NCBI GenBank assembly: GCA_002633005.1
Contig: NMRA01000004.1
Span: 1,901,935 to 1,965,934 of the forward strand
Source of the DNA: Phoronis australis
Lineage: Eukaryota > Phoronida > Phoronidae
Length of the DNA: 64,000 bases
Direction: 5' to 3'
Below, piece by piece: positions 33,000 through 44,826 of the stretch. Each line of letters starts with the position of its first letter. Within the stretch, counting starts at the first letter, position 1. Below the pieces are notes generated by a model. The model made no database searches. It was not told the DNA's origin and worked only from the letters and a program-made list of their open reading frames with translations. The position numbers were made by a program, and so were the translations under genes.

Positions 33000-33884
33000 C
33001 TATTTTTTTATTCTCCAATGTCTTTTCCTTGGTTTCATTTCAATTGAAGGAACAGGGGTACACTGTCAGTCAAGATGCTGTATTGTTGTAGATAGAATGG
33101 GTGTCATCACTTTCTTGGTACCTATTATGAAGTATTCTTACAGTCCTATGGTATGCCAAACACGATAGGTGTCGTGACTGTTTTCGTTGTGTTTTGGTGT
33201 ACTAAGAAAAGNCCGTTCCGTGTTTGCGAGTCAGTGAACGGTGTTCGCAGGCACGTGAGTCGTGTTCGTGCATCTGTGACCGTGTTTATGAATCGTTAAC
33301 TGTGCAGTTTGGATACCTTGAATAACTAACAGCCATTGAATTAGGATGTTTACTGTCATAAGGGTTTCTATTTCAAGTCACCTGCAATTGGTGCAGTTGC
33401 ATTTTCAAATTTACAGTTGAAGGATTGACCAACCCTGATAAAGCCTGGAGAGTTGCTGATGGCTTTGATGTTCTTATTGCCAATGAATTTGTTAACCATA
33501 TCATGATGTCATGATAGGAATATTATGAGATCGGTTTTATAAGAGTAAATGACCGAATTTCTTTTTTGTTGTTGCCAGCTTTCATCTTTGTTTATTGACC
33601 ATACTTGAATTCTGTTACCTGGGGGAACACATGAGAAAAAATCTGTTCCCAAGCGCTGAATGAGAACAAGATGTAATCGTGAGGAGAAACATTATCTACC
33701 CTGATTGTATATGTGTAACATTAAAAACGCATACAGCTACTGCATGTGGCTTTTTTGCTCGTACTTTACCCAGAGATCGTTGCTTCAACCATGTGAAAGT
33801 GCAATATATCCTGTATGTATTCCCTGGCATGCATAAAATATGTTTTTTGTCTTTTAAGTTGCTAGTAATTGTTTCCTGCTTCAG

Positions 33885-33988
33885 GGAGCTTGTTCATAGA
33901 GCTTGCTGACCATCAGGACACTAAGACTGCAGTGGAGACATATGGTGTAATGAAAAAGAAGGCGCTGATTGAAGAAGTATCAAGCTGA
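33885..33988 (+). CDS. ZNHIT2: duplicated ZNHIT2 terminal exon, copy 2
   Basis: The same exon with an intact acceptor (cctgcttcag|GGAGCT) and stop. It differs by Ser to Tyr (ETSGV to ETYGV) and Pro to Ser in the C-terminal tail (EEVPS to EEVSS). If the duplication is real it is an alternative last exon; if it is an allele it is the same exon counted twice. The copy 1 tail matches the family better. Confidence 0.6.
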
Positions 33989-34163
33989 TGATGTGCACTT
34001 TGAGTTCTTGTCACAAGCACTCAAATCTCCCAATAACTCATAATGATATTTATTAATATTACATAGTATTGGTGCCTGTGGTGGATACCAGGAACAGATA
34101 GATTCAAGGTCAACGGCATGTGTTTTTGTCAATTTTTATTCATTGTGTCATTTCTGAAAGGAT

Positions 34164-34169
34164 AATAAA
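34164..34169 (+). terminator. AATAAA polyadenylation signal, copy 2
   Basis: Same position relative to the duplicated exon as the signal at 32994-32999. Confidence 0.5.
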
Positions 34170-34381
34170 CTATTTTTTTATTCTCCAATGTCTTTTCCTT
34201 GGTTTCATTTCAATTGAAGGAACAGGGGTACACTGTCAGTCAAGATGCTGTATTGTTGTAGATAGAATGGGTGTCATCACTTTCTTGGTACCTATTATGA
34301 AGTATTCTTACAGTCCTATGGTATGCCAAACACGATAGGTGTCGTGACTGTTTTCGTTGTGTTTTGGTGTACTAAGAAAAG

Positions 34382-36452
34382 AGCGCTGACCAGTAGCATT
34401 ATTGTTTGGTTACGGAATTGTTAACATTCATTACGTTTTAGTTCTGGTTGATTGAACTTTGACCAGGCGAACTGCCTTGTACATTTTCAAAGGAATCGAC
34501 CGAGTGTGTTGTTTGTTAATTATGTGATTAAATTAACCAAACAAATAAGCTAATTAACTTCACCTCTGTGCTTATTTGAATAAGAGACACTATATAAATA
34601 AATCACAATTGTTTATCTAAATTAAGTAATGATTAAAGGAATACTACAACTCTTAATCATTATTTGTTGTTCCTTTGTTCTCTGATTGCTTACACCCGTG
34701 TTGGCGCCCTGTTGCGGCTTTCATAAGGGTAACGGAAGTGTCTCGGGCGTAGCACGATGACCAGACTGTAAATACCGTTTTGTCTGAAGCGCAGACTTGG
34801 TTTAAAAGTACTTGTGATTTGCTCCATTACAGTGACTAATAAAACTTGTAAAAATAAACGTTTATCACAGATATATACCGTGACAAGCATGCTTGGAGTC
34901 TATGTAAACCTCAGGTATTGAACTACGCTTTAACAATGATCCTGTTTTGTAGTTAGATGTATTTACTACTGCAAGAGGCTAGTAAATAAGTTTGCGGAAG
35001 ACTTATTGATCATAGACTCTGGACTCGCCTTTCTCAATTCAACTTTTCACTAGGTATAGTCAAATACGTCTTCAAATCCAAAACGTATGCATAATACATT
35101 TGATCTTTCATGAGAAAACCTGTGAAGAAATTTCAATCACTTATTTACTTTAATTTCGTAATGTTCACACGATCGTCATCACGGATCACCCACGTCGGAC
35201 GTAGTTGCCACATTTTTCTCCACAAAGCCAGTCCAATGTTTCGGCTGGTCTTCTCCGACAGCGCGAAAACAAACAATAGTAAATCAAAATATGACTTTTT
35301 CTCTCGGATTGTTTAGCGTACAGCTTATCAAAACAATCCAAGTATATTACGAACTACTTACACGGCGTCGACTTGTAACGCGGCGTTGACATACCCGCCA
35401 CTGGGAGGAATGTTGCTTACGTTTCAGTGGAAGTCGGAAAGAGTGGGTACAAAAACAATTTTCAATAGCGAAGTTTTCGCCCAACCCCTAAAATTGCACG
35501 GTGGCGTGCCTTGTGTTTCTTTGATGTGGTTGCATTCGAGTCTGGAGGGCACCATGTTTCCAGTGCAAATTATGTAGAAATTACACAAATTCAACTGTAA
35601 CTGTAGCTGATCATTTGGCTGTACCTTTCTTTTTGATTACTAATTAACGAGCACTCTCTTTATCGATAAACAACTAATAGGTAGAACCAAGGTGAACTCC
35701 AAGAAGTACACCACAATAGCCGAATTTTACACATACGTGACGACAAATACATGGTGCATAGACCTCGAACTGCGTGTTTTATAATTCCAGCATCGAGTTA
35801 TGTCGCGCAATACACTCATGATTGCTAATCAAATAAATATGCCATTGTATTCACTTTTTGTTCAATTTCTGCCAATAACTATTAGTAAGTGTCAACATCG
35901 TGTAAGCTGAACGCCCTCGCGTGTACAGTAACGCTTGATTCACTTGCTTATCGACGAACAATGGCCTGGTGTCACGTGGCTTTTACACTGTGGAGGAATG
36001 TCATTACACAATACGGTTATTTGTAAATCGCAAACTACACAAAGCTCTACTGTGATTAAATACTTAACTGTGTTTACAATTGAGCCGGTCAAGACCTTTA
36101 TTGTCAACGTGAAACCACAGTCTAATTTGCTGACTGTGTGCCTCGTACTTCCTGCGAGAAAATGTCAGGCGCTTTCCAGAATCGCTTTTTCATAGGCCAG
36201 TCAAACGAAAACGATGCACCAAGAATTCCCGACAAAATGCTCATTTCCAAACGTTACTTGAGATCTGCGTTATTATGGTCGGTGTCATGGTCACCAAGAC
36301 ATCACTTTGTAATAATAGTTCCCTATCCTCGGTGTTAATTAAATGTGGTTTCCCTATTGGGAGACGCTAAAATGGTGTTGGAATATGCAAGTCCATGAAG
36401 ATAGTGTCTCCGCGAATGGCTCATTGGTTAAACTTGTTTTTGACGTGACTTA
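34382..36452. other. intergenic, no gene recognised
   Basis: Short open frames only, none resembling a known protein or carrying coherent splice sites. No RNA gene recognised. Confidence 0.5.
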
Positions 36453-36505
36453 NNNNNNNNNNNNNNNNNNNNNNNNNNNNNNNNNNNNNNNNNNNNNNNN
36501 NNNNN
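36453..36505. other. assembly gap (53 N)
   Basis: A run of 53 undetermined bases between ZNHIT2 and the unrecognised gene. Single Ns also occur at 17011, 33212 and 53009. Confidence 0.99.
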
Positions 36506-38613
36506 TCGTCCGCACCTTTGTCCGATCAATATTCTGAAGATTTACTCGACGTCCTTTGCCCTCGCGCTTTTCGCTATACTTCAACATTACTAAGGACCAT
36601 ACTGCTTATTTAAGCAGTTTCGAGTTACTCATTGGAAGCTTAGGTAGTGCAAATGCGGACTCGTATCTGAAAACGTAACTGGAGTGCTCGAGTAAGCACC
36701 ATCATGCTTGTATGTTATCGCAGACGATCGCGTCTAAAAAGAAAACTGAATACCGTTTTGTAAGTTGCAGTTAACTTGGTGGTTGAATTTCTGTCAAAAA
36801 GTCGTTACGTCGCCCAACAATTTACTTTGAACCGCCTGTAATTTAAGGCGGTTACGGACTGTTATCGCGAATATCAGTGATGAGAAAAACAAAGGTCTCT
36901 CTTGTAATAATGAAAAAGAGAACTCTTAGACAGATTGATCTTCAAAGAATCATGTTCGTCACGACGCTACGGATGGTTATTGAGGATTCTCGCATTCGTA
37001 GTCCTCTGACATTTTTGTTTTTATAACCTTGTGAATTTCTGCTTTTGTTCATTTTCTAGGAACCCAACCGTTTACACAATTTGAACCATTTGAATTTGGC
37101 CAAGACCACTGTATTTGCCTTCAGTTAGGCAATTTGTGCATCAATTTGTTAATAAAAATGTGATTTTTATTGTACTTATTTCGTGAAATTGGATTATTAG
37201 TAAGTGCACAAAAATCCTTGTTTGTGTTCGAAAACGGACAAAATTACGAACTGGGTTTCCGTTGAACTGTCTGTATCACACCGGATTTTCACTTAACTCC
37301 CTAACATTCTTGTAATATAACACGTTACAATCCTGTCAGAAGCTCCCAGAGGGAGATGCCGGAATAAATATTAATGCACGTTTAATCGAACTGAAGATTT
37401 TGGAGTGTAACACGCGTGTCGTGGAAGTGTTCATCATGTTCTTGTACGTATCCTCTCCTTGTTTGTTAACAAGTTGTGTTGCGAATCTACTGATAAGGCC
37501 CAGTAACGCCATCACCAATGTTCAATTTTTGCTAAAATAATTACTTACATGCGATTTGTGGTATTTATATTTGAAATTCGTATTTGAAAAAAAATAAATG
37601 TTACATCCAGGGACTCCTTTGTACATACAAATGCATTCGCCATGTTTATACGTTATATTTACTTGTAAATAAATAAGCACAGTGGCGACTCGTAATTCAG
37701 AAGGCGGCGCTAGTGTAACAACAACCTTGCAAGAAGACTAATGCGTCTAATGGAAGTAGTCACGTGCTCCCCTGGCCAATAAAGACCTCCGTGCCGGTGA
37801 GCCACTTTCTGTTTCCTAGCTATTCAGAGGAACCTTTCTCGATGAGCGTCACCTAGTGAATGTCGAGTCCCCAGTTGAGAACTTACGAGATCGTATTCTG
37901 TCACAAATTGCAGAGTTTCAGTTTACAATTTAAACCGTTATTAGTAATTCTAAACTTAGTCATTCATGATGGATTGGTTAACCGACTTAAGGTTAACTGC
38001 TGATTCATGTTTTCTCTCCAATCGCAATTCGAACAAGATGAAGAATTGAATGGAAAATGGGTATTTAAAAAATCCATTTGAAGACATTTCACTTGAGAAA
38101 CATTGATTTTTATAATGGAAAAATGTCGCCACTTGTTACGGAAATGAACCCATCTTTGAATGTCTCACCGTTTTTTAAAATACCTTCAGTTTTAAAATAT
38201 GAAGCTGGGGTGCGGTAAACTTCGCTGCTCAAATTGGCAGGCAAACAAAGGCAAAGCATTATTGTTCAACAATAAATAAAAATTGCAGGCGCTTATCTTC
38301 ACATGTACAATTAACTGACTATTAATACGATAAGAAACGAGCACCATAACACAACGAGTGGCTGAGACGCCAGTCGCACAAACTTGATTCTCAAGTGAAA
38401 CCTGCATTGACAACTAAATTGTCTCAATTCGCCATAGTCAAGAGGTTCGTCAGCAATCTAAGACTACTGCCGACAGTAAGAAAATTGCAATTTGAGTTAG
38501 TATTATATCAAATTGCCTTGTTGTGCAAAATTTGTGCAACCAGGCCAATTGCCTCCGTTTATGACTAGCCATTCGCATCAAAATAGGATCACCGAATGGC
38601 CAACCATACAAAA
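36506..38613. other. intergenic and presumed 3' UTR of the 38.6-kb gene
   Basis: AT-rich non-coding sequence downstream of the minus-strand stop codon. The nearest good minus-strand AATAAA I see is around 37155, which would imply a long 3' UTR; this is not decisive. Confidence 0.4.
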
Positions 38614-39936
38614 TCACATCATGAACAGTTGTCTGTCGTGATTCATTTTTAAAAGGTCATTGAGAGCACGGTTATTTGACCCATACAAGCCAACGTTATT
38701 AGTACGGACGGTCTTGGGCTGTCGTCGTTTTATGGTCGTACTATCTGTCGCTCGGCACGACATCCGGTCAGTCTCGTTCCTGACGAAAGTTATGACCCTG
38801 TAAAGAGGTTGCTGATCGTCCGATTCTTTTTTACGAGGAGTTTCGCGTTTTTTCTTTCGCCGCCTTTCCTGTTTATTTTTAGAGGATTCCGATTTGTCTT
38901 TTGCAGGTTCACATGTTTTTGATTTAGCATCATCCGATATCGACTCGCATAGCTTACGCTTCTCGACAGGTTCTAACCGCTCTGTGCAGTTGAAGTCGTC
39001 TGCGCTGAGTTGGTCGATGCTTAACGATTCCGTGGTGTCGTACCATAGAGAACCAGTTCCCTCGGAGCAGGAAGACATGTCCGAACACGTATACAGCGAC
39101 GCATTTCCTGAATCTGAACTCTGAGAAGTACAATCTGAGGCGTTAGTTGTTACAGAAACTGTGTCGTCTTGAGACACGTGTGAACAATTCGCCTCTGGTT
39201 CGTGATCGATTGGCTGAATGGCTAGCTTCAAAACGTTTTGTTTGAGTTTATGATTATTTTCTACTTTCGCTAAATAAAGAAAGTATTTCCTTTGGTCTTC
39301 GTTTTGTGTGTCATATTCGCTACAAGAATCGTCACTGTCTGGTTTGAATTTTACGTCATTTTCGTTGGCGATATCCAATTTATGGTTACTCAACACAGGT
39401 GTGTCTCTTTCATGCACAGGTATCGTGCAATACGGACTACTTCTACTCAAGTTTTCGCAAAGTTGCGCGTTGTCTAACACGTTGAACTGCCGATTTCGCG
39501 GACAGTTTATTTTTGATAACAAGTCGCAAGGTAACTGGTCGTCTGCTCCTGGTGGTATTTCATCCTTCCTAAACACGTGACTCCCGTAACAGCCAAGTAT
39601 AGGCACGACAATATAAGGACCTATGTCCCGTGCATGTTTGAAGTCCAAACTAGTGGCTTTATGAGTCGTAGGTAAGATATTCTCATCGTCCACAAAGCTG
39701 CAAGGGATTTCTTCGTATATGTGTGAAATCCGATCCTCTTCATCCTCACAAAACTCGTCATTTTGCACCAAATCCGTGTCATCGCAGTGGTCTGAACTGA
39801 ACGAATATTCCTTATTTCCCCGTGGACGAATCTTGAGTAGCTTCAGAAAGCCGCTTAAGGAAGCCATTTTTGTTTCGCGTGTGTCTTGTTTCAAGTCTAC
39901 TGTCTTTGGCGTTCGTGATATGTCATTTCTGTGTAC
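38614..39936 (-). CDS. main coding exon of the unrecognised gene
   Basis: One uninterrupted frame to the stop at 38614-38616. The inner ATG at 39867-39865 has a good context (aaaATGg, MASLSGFLKLLKIRPRG), so it is a plausible start when a non-coding leader is spliced on. Codon use is mixed and the GC content is higher than the flanks. Confidence 0.85.
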   Translation of the reverse strand, partial: VHRNDISRTPKTVDLKQDTRETKMASLSGFLKLLKIRPRGNKEYSFSSDHCDDTDLVQNDEFCEDEEDRISHIYEEIPCSFVDDENILPTTHKATSLDFKHARDIGPYIVVPILGCYGSHVFRKDEIPPGADDQLPCDLLSKINCPRNRQFNVLDNAQLCENLSRSSPYCTIPVHERDTPVLSNHKLDIANENDVKFKPDSDDSCSEYDTQNEDQRKYFLYLAKVENNHKLKQNVLKLAIQPIDHEPEANCSHVSQDDTVSVTTNASDCTSQSSDSGNASLYTCSDMSSCSEGTGSLWYDTTESLSIDQLSADDFNCTERLEPVEKRKLCESISDDAKSKTCEPAKDKSESSKNKQERRRKKKRETPRKKESDDQQPLYRVITFVRNETDRMSCRATDSTTIKRRQPKTVRTNNVGLYGSNNRALNDLLKMNHDRQLFMM

Positions 39937-42900
39937 CTGTAAGCAAAGAAACGACAGTAATCAACCAAGATGTGAGAAAGAAAGAGAGTAATTAACAAGA
40001 TTTGGCATGAATAATATATGATTAGGTATTCACTTATCCAATGTTAATATCCAGTGTTAAATCGCGTGTTCAACGCCTTCCGTATTTCAAGAAACAAAAC
40101 AGCCGTGCATTACATTATAAACTTAATAGCCGACTTATTACTGCTAATTAAAAGTACTGAATGAAACTAATACTATTGCCACGACGACAAAATTGCTCTT
40201 ACGACTCCGACAATGAAGTTGTGCCACCAGGTAAATCAGTGCATTTTACTCCAAAATTGTTGCAATAACACAGTATTCGCTATTCAAGGTATTCTGTATT
40301 AAACTTCTCCAGTGTTATTTCTTTGTTATTTAAAGCAAATATACATTTCACACATAGAGATTCAGCTGGAAATTACGACGACCATTTGCCTTCATAGAAT
40401 TTGAGTCACGAAATCAATCACTGTAGGTATTCTCCGTTGCAAGTTGTTCTCAAATCTTTCCTGTAAGCAAGTCGAGAACAACTATAGTTGTTTAAAACGG
40501 CTTAGCTAATGCATTAAAATACGCCATATTGCCTTGGCTAAATTTATCAAGCAATCCTATTAATTCAGACAACTAAAAGACACATCCTAATTAAAATGAC
40601 CCCTTCGTGACGTCCAAACAAAACTGTGAAAGATTAATTCATTAAAATTGTGTCAGTCAATTGATTCACAATTATTGCGAGGAGAGGTGAAACGAGTTTA
40701 TAATCTCACGTTACCAGCTAGGTTTTCAACGAACGTCTCTGCTAATTCCTGAAAACATTCTTCATACGTTTATTATCTTTTAAAGATAGAATATAAGCCG
40801 AACAAAAACTGATAAAATCAACGATATTCTTTTTGCTAGTGGCAATGAACTTGCCTGCATTTGGCGCTCTAGGAGTTCAGTATTGCCCACGGCATGTAAA
40901 CCACGTAACAATAATTGCAATCGAAGTATAGCCTATCCTCTGCTCGGTATAAACAGCTGAGGAAATACTTTTCGAGTTGATGAAGAAAAGTCTTAATAGA
41001 ATACTCAGCAACACTGCGTCTAAGCACGCGTCACTTCACTGTTGGTCATGTTTGTAGTTAACTATGAAGGGGGGTCTAAGCAATAGAGTTGTCGAAAGCA
41101 CGTGCTCTCGTCAAAATGTTTCAACCTACGTGTAGACCTGTTGACTCGGCGTCGTTAAAAGTTGTCAACGGTATTTTAATTCAGTCTGCGGAAACATGAT
41201 GCCTTCTTTTGCCTCGCAGTTTTTGCCAACTGCTTACATTATATGAAACTTCGCATGCTTGCTTCCAGGTTTTAGTGGTACGCGTACGAGCAACTGTGTT
41301 GTGTCCAAAATTGTACATTACTGTTCAGTATAAACGGCGAAGCCACACTCATGTGTACGAGTCTGAAGCAAAATACTGTCGAGATTATGTGTTACTCCAG
41401 TGCATAAACAGTGTAATAAAATTTCATCCTTTGCATCAAAGCAATAGGAAAACCTGACCCACCTCGGGTGGCAATTCACGTTCGCATCAATTTTTAGCAC
41501 TTGGAGCCGAAACCTCGAAGTTGACACCATTCAAGACAAGAAACTATTGCAGATGATGCCGTTTAGCGGGGATATAAGAAAAGTTCAGATGACGAAAAGG
41601 TCGAACATACCCACATTACCCAACAGTAGTCCTAAAGGTGTCTTATGTTTGAGTAGCAAACGTTCCTGTCGCGCAACACCTCATCATTAGTACACGCCTC
41701 CTCTAATGCACCGAATGCCCTTGCACGGGCCCGATTTCTCGACCAACAATCGCACAGTAAACTCTCGTAAATCGATCTGGAGAACGATTGGTTTTATAGT
41801 GATCAACTCGACCGGATTAAATATAGTAAATATTGTGCGCTTTTCACTTGTACTGTTGTGTTTGTATTCTAGTCAGGTTTTACAAGGTGTTCAAACCACT
41901 GACAATATCGCTGGCAGAATACTACTGGGTGCATGTTTATTTAACGACTGTAAGCTCCCATGTCGTTCACCGCGCTAAATTGTCTCTCAAACTTGACTTC
42001 GTAATATATTGGGATTTGGTTGCAGACATTGTTATGAAACTAACTAGCCAGAACGCAATACAATGGCCGGAATACATTTCCTAACGAGTCTTCAATAACA
42101 CCGGTTATGGCTCCAGTTGTGTCAAATTGAAGGCTAACACTTGACAATCTGTTCAGAAATGTACCGACTTCAGATTTGAGGAACATAACTGTCCCTACTT
42201 TTCCCCTGCTACGTGAGATGCACTGAATACAAGGACAAAAAGATTTAGGCTGTCATGGGAAATTATAGTCCACATGGTGTTAGCATGCTGCGCTAGTTTA
42301 CAGATGCGCTAATTAGGGTCTCACGCTGAAGGTAACCCGACAAAGATTTTAACGAGATTGGGCATGCGTAAACATTCAGAGTGTACACTGTAATTTAGAT
42401 GGAATACTTGTGACTAATACAGGAAGCGGTCATGAAGCTGAAAATTTATGTTATTACACGTGTTGCAGTTTATCAATGGAGCAATTTTTGCTAAAAAGAC
42501 TTCAACCTCTGTACGAAGAATATTCAGCATGCAATCGCCAACATGAATTCAGTTAAACTTGCACCATACGCACATCGAATAGAATACTTCGGTAACCAAC
42601 TTTTGGCACTCATATCAGGCCTTGAAGCCTGTGGCCGCTCTTGCAAATCGAAGAAACCAAACATATGAAACATAATGGGAATTACAGATTTGTGTGAGAT
42701 CAATGCCCTTGTGGTTGCAACGGAGTTGCGCAGATAAGATCTCTCTCTGTAAATGTTTCGGGTTTGATTAATGGTTAAGACATGCTGTCGCGCTCCTGTC
42801 GAGAAACCGTGTACAACCCAAGACAAATGGTCTGCATTCAAGCACTCCATACAGCGCCATGTTTGATAACCATAGTTTCGAGTTGAGTCTTGATAGTCCA

Positions 42901-44577
42901 AACTAGAGGATTCGTCACCGCTGACTTAATTTATTGCAGTCTGAAATTCGCGATTTCGGCTACATTCTAATTAGGCTTGCGGTGAACTTCAACCCGCACA
43001 ATGAACAATGACGTAACACAAAGAAACTGGTACGAAAGAGACAGAGTTATCAATAATCCATTACATTAAATACGAAATCCTGATAACAGTCGAATTTCCT
43101 TTTATTGCCTAATATGTCGTTGCCATATTGATTTGCTGCCAGTGCCATGTGGCCGTTTAAACCCCAACCCATGGCCAACTTGACTTCATCGTTGCGGGTA
43201 CAACAACGCTTGTTCCTTCCCTTTGATGTTCACGACCGATATTTGTCTTAAATCAACAAACGACTTTGTTTCGTTTCGTTTTGAGAGTGTTCTACCGAGT
43301 ACGCAAGCTACATGTTTCTTATTAAACAAGTTTATGACTAACATTTCTGAGACATGTTGGTAATTGAAAACCGTGAAAATGCCTCTAATCAAGGTATAGT
43401 CTATTATTAAGGAATCAAGCAAAACTTCATTGACAGTTTGACACGGCTGGCGGGCACTAAATCTTACAATAGTCAGTTTTGATGGTCCCTGATTTTAGAG
43501 AACTGTTATTGTGTGGATGAAACTGGTGCTCAAAGCCAGGAGCCAAAATAAGGAACGTAGTCCTAAATCTAATGCAATCGTTGTTGCGATCTCAGACGCA
43601 TCTGATCTGCAACGAACAAACCATCACTTCATTTTGGTCTCGGCATAGCATTGTATATTCTAGCGAGGAGCTATCCGTAGCAAAGCATTTGTTCGATTGG
43701 AGGCAGACACGTTATTGAAGATGCTACTATGTCTGAAAAATTCGCTTAACCGATAAAGCACTCACTAGGTAGGCGAAATTCGAAACGTCAAAATTTCGGT
43801 AATGAATCTCGGTTGAAGTAGTCTTTGATCTCCATTTGACCCATAATTTTGAAGGCTCCCTTCTCCGAAATTAACGAATCTGAATGTCTTAATGAGGCGG
43901 AACTGACTTGCATCGAGTATTGTGTTTTTGTCCATTTAGAGACCGCTTAATGGTGTGCAAAACTCGAATAGTTCTTAAAATAGAGATTGCGTTGTGTACA
44001 TAAGCTCGGTTCAATAACAATCTTGATTCGTGAATTTTAAACGACTCGTTCTCAAACATGCACAATATCTGGAGCGAGGGAATGTTTTATTTCAGGGCTG
44101 TTCTACGAGCAGCTTTGAGTAGACTGGATGGGGCTCCGTGACTAGATGAGAATTGGCAACGACAGGGTTGTCTATTACATACAGTTTGACACGACCACGC
44201 GCGTGCTTCTGGTGCGGTGAGGTTGAGGCGTAGCGGTTAACTTTTCAGTCGCTTTGAGAAATGATTTGCTTTCGTTTAAAAATGAAGGTAATAATTCATT
44301 TTTCCATTTCGCAAGCGCAGGAAACCAAAAGAAAGTGTTCCAATACTCGGGCGTTGTTTTCGGTACCCACTAAACCACCGAGTTTAATAACCCTAGAATC
44401 GCGTGCTTTTGTATATAGGAAAACAAACATTACAACACAAGAGCACGAACTTTTGAATATTTCCAGAGTAGTGAACCTGCGAAGTGAACCTTCACTAAGA
44501 GACCACTGAACCTTCAGAGTAGTGGACTGTTCCTATTGGGAATGCAAACTCACCTCAATACGTGAACAAAATTCCAT
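38614..44577 (-). CDS. unrecognised acidic/basic protein, ~448 codons, two coding exons
   Basis: I do not recognise this protein. A main exon (38614-39936, 440 codons before the stop) is preceded by a candidate 8-codon first exon (44554-44577, MEFCSRIE). The acceptor is tttgcttacag|GTACAC, the donor GAG|gtgagt, both phase 0, and the 23 codons before the inner ATG (39867) are open. If only the inner ATG is used the protein has 417 residues. Numbered from that Met, there is an acidic stretch (29-45), a YEEI tetrapeptide (51-54) of the kind bound by Src-family SH2 domains, Ser/Asp-rich low complexity, a very basic tract RRRKKKRETPRKKE near 335-348 (probable NLS), and RVITF just after it, fitting the loose PP1-docking pattern. 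No signal peptide or membrane segment. Probably a nuclear or regulatory, largely disordered protein; function unknown. Confidence 0.75.
39937..44553. other. presumed intron 1 of the unrecognised gene
   Basis: 4.6 kb of AT-rich sequence with no further coding exon I can support. The 125-codon minus-strand frame at 42524-42901 has no recognisable motif or splice context. Confidence 0.45.
44554..44577 (-). CDS. candidate first coding exon (MEFCSRIE)
   Basis: ATG in strong context (A at -3, G at +4), eight codons, then the strong donor GAG|gtgagt in phase 0, exactly the phase the main exon needs. Such a short exon could be chance; the combination of strand, Kozak context, donor and phase makes it the best candidate among several donors upstream (others at 50318 and 52030 have no in-frame ATG that I can see). 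Confidence 0.5.
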
Positions 44578-44582
44578 AGTTT

Positions 44583-44600
44583 TCAACGGTAGCGGAACAT
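44583..44600 (-). promoter_or_regulatory. short upstream ORF (MFRYR)
   Basis: An ATG-initiated six-codon frame ending in TGA five bases before the candidate start at 44577. If transcription begins upstream it could damp translation of the 8-codon exon start and favour the inner ATG. Confidence 0.35.
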
Positions 44601-44807
44601 GAAACCTAAATCAAAATCAAAATGCAAGTCTCAGTAGTTTCTCGTATATTGCTCCCAGAGTGACGCCTGTCACAGATTAATACAACGATCGTGTTTTAGG
44701 AGCAAAGCTGCCTGGAAGACATAACTACGACCAAACCAAAAAGTAAAGAACTTACGCTTAAAACTTGGTCAACCAATGGAAATGATTCAGAACACAGGAA
44801 TGGCATG

Positions 44808-44826
44808 GACGACTGACTCAGTCGTC
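44808..44826. promoter_or_regulatory. 19-bp palindrome centred on an AP-1/TRE site
   Basis: GACGACTGACTCAGTCGTC is symmetric around TGACTCA, the AP-1 consensus, about 230 bp upstream of the candidate start codon. A CCAAT (44771-44777 region) lies nearby. Regulatory role is inferred from position. Confidence 0.4.

Larger units (their letters stand above)
31943..33211 (+). repeat. tandem duplication, copy 1 (end of intron 10, last exon, 3' UTR)
   Basis: 1269 bp that recur at 33213-34381 with scattered substitutions and a few indels. Differences include about 50 bp near 32340-32390, an internal ~30-bp repeat of TAACATTATCTACCCTGATT and ~25 bp near 32545 that copy 2 lacks. A single N at 33212 separates the copies. 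Confidence 0.95.
33213..34381 (+). repeat. tandem duplication, copy 2
   Basis: 1169 bp near-identical to 31943-33211. It begins and ends at the same bases (CCGTTCCG ... CTAAGAAAAG), directly after the N. The pattern fits an uncollapsed second allele as well as a true duplication. Confidence 0.95.

Noticed and set aside
32950-33168. 72-codon frame present in both duplicate copies (also 34120-34338)
   Set aside because: It lies in the ZNHIT2 3' UTR and is duplicated only because the segment is; no coding signal.
42524-42901. 125-codon minus-strand frame
   Set aside because: No recognisable motif, Kozak context or splice partner; length is within chance for this much sequence.
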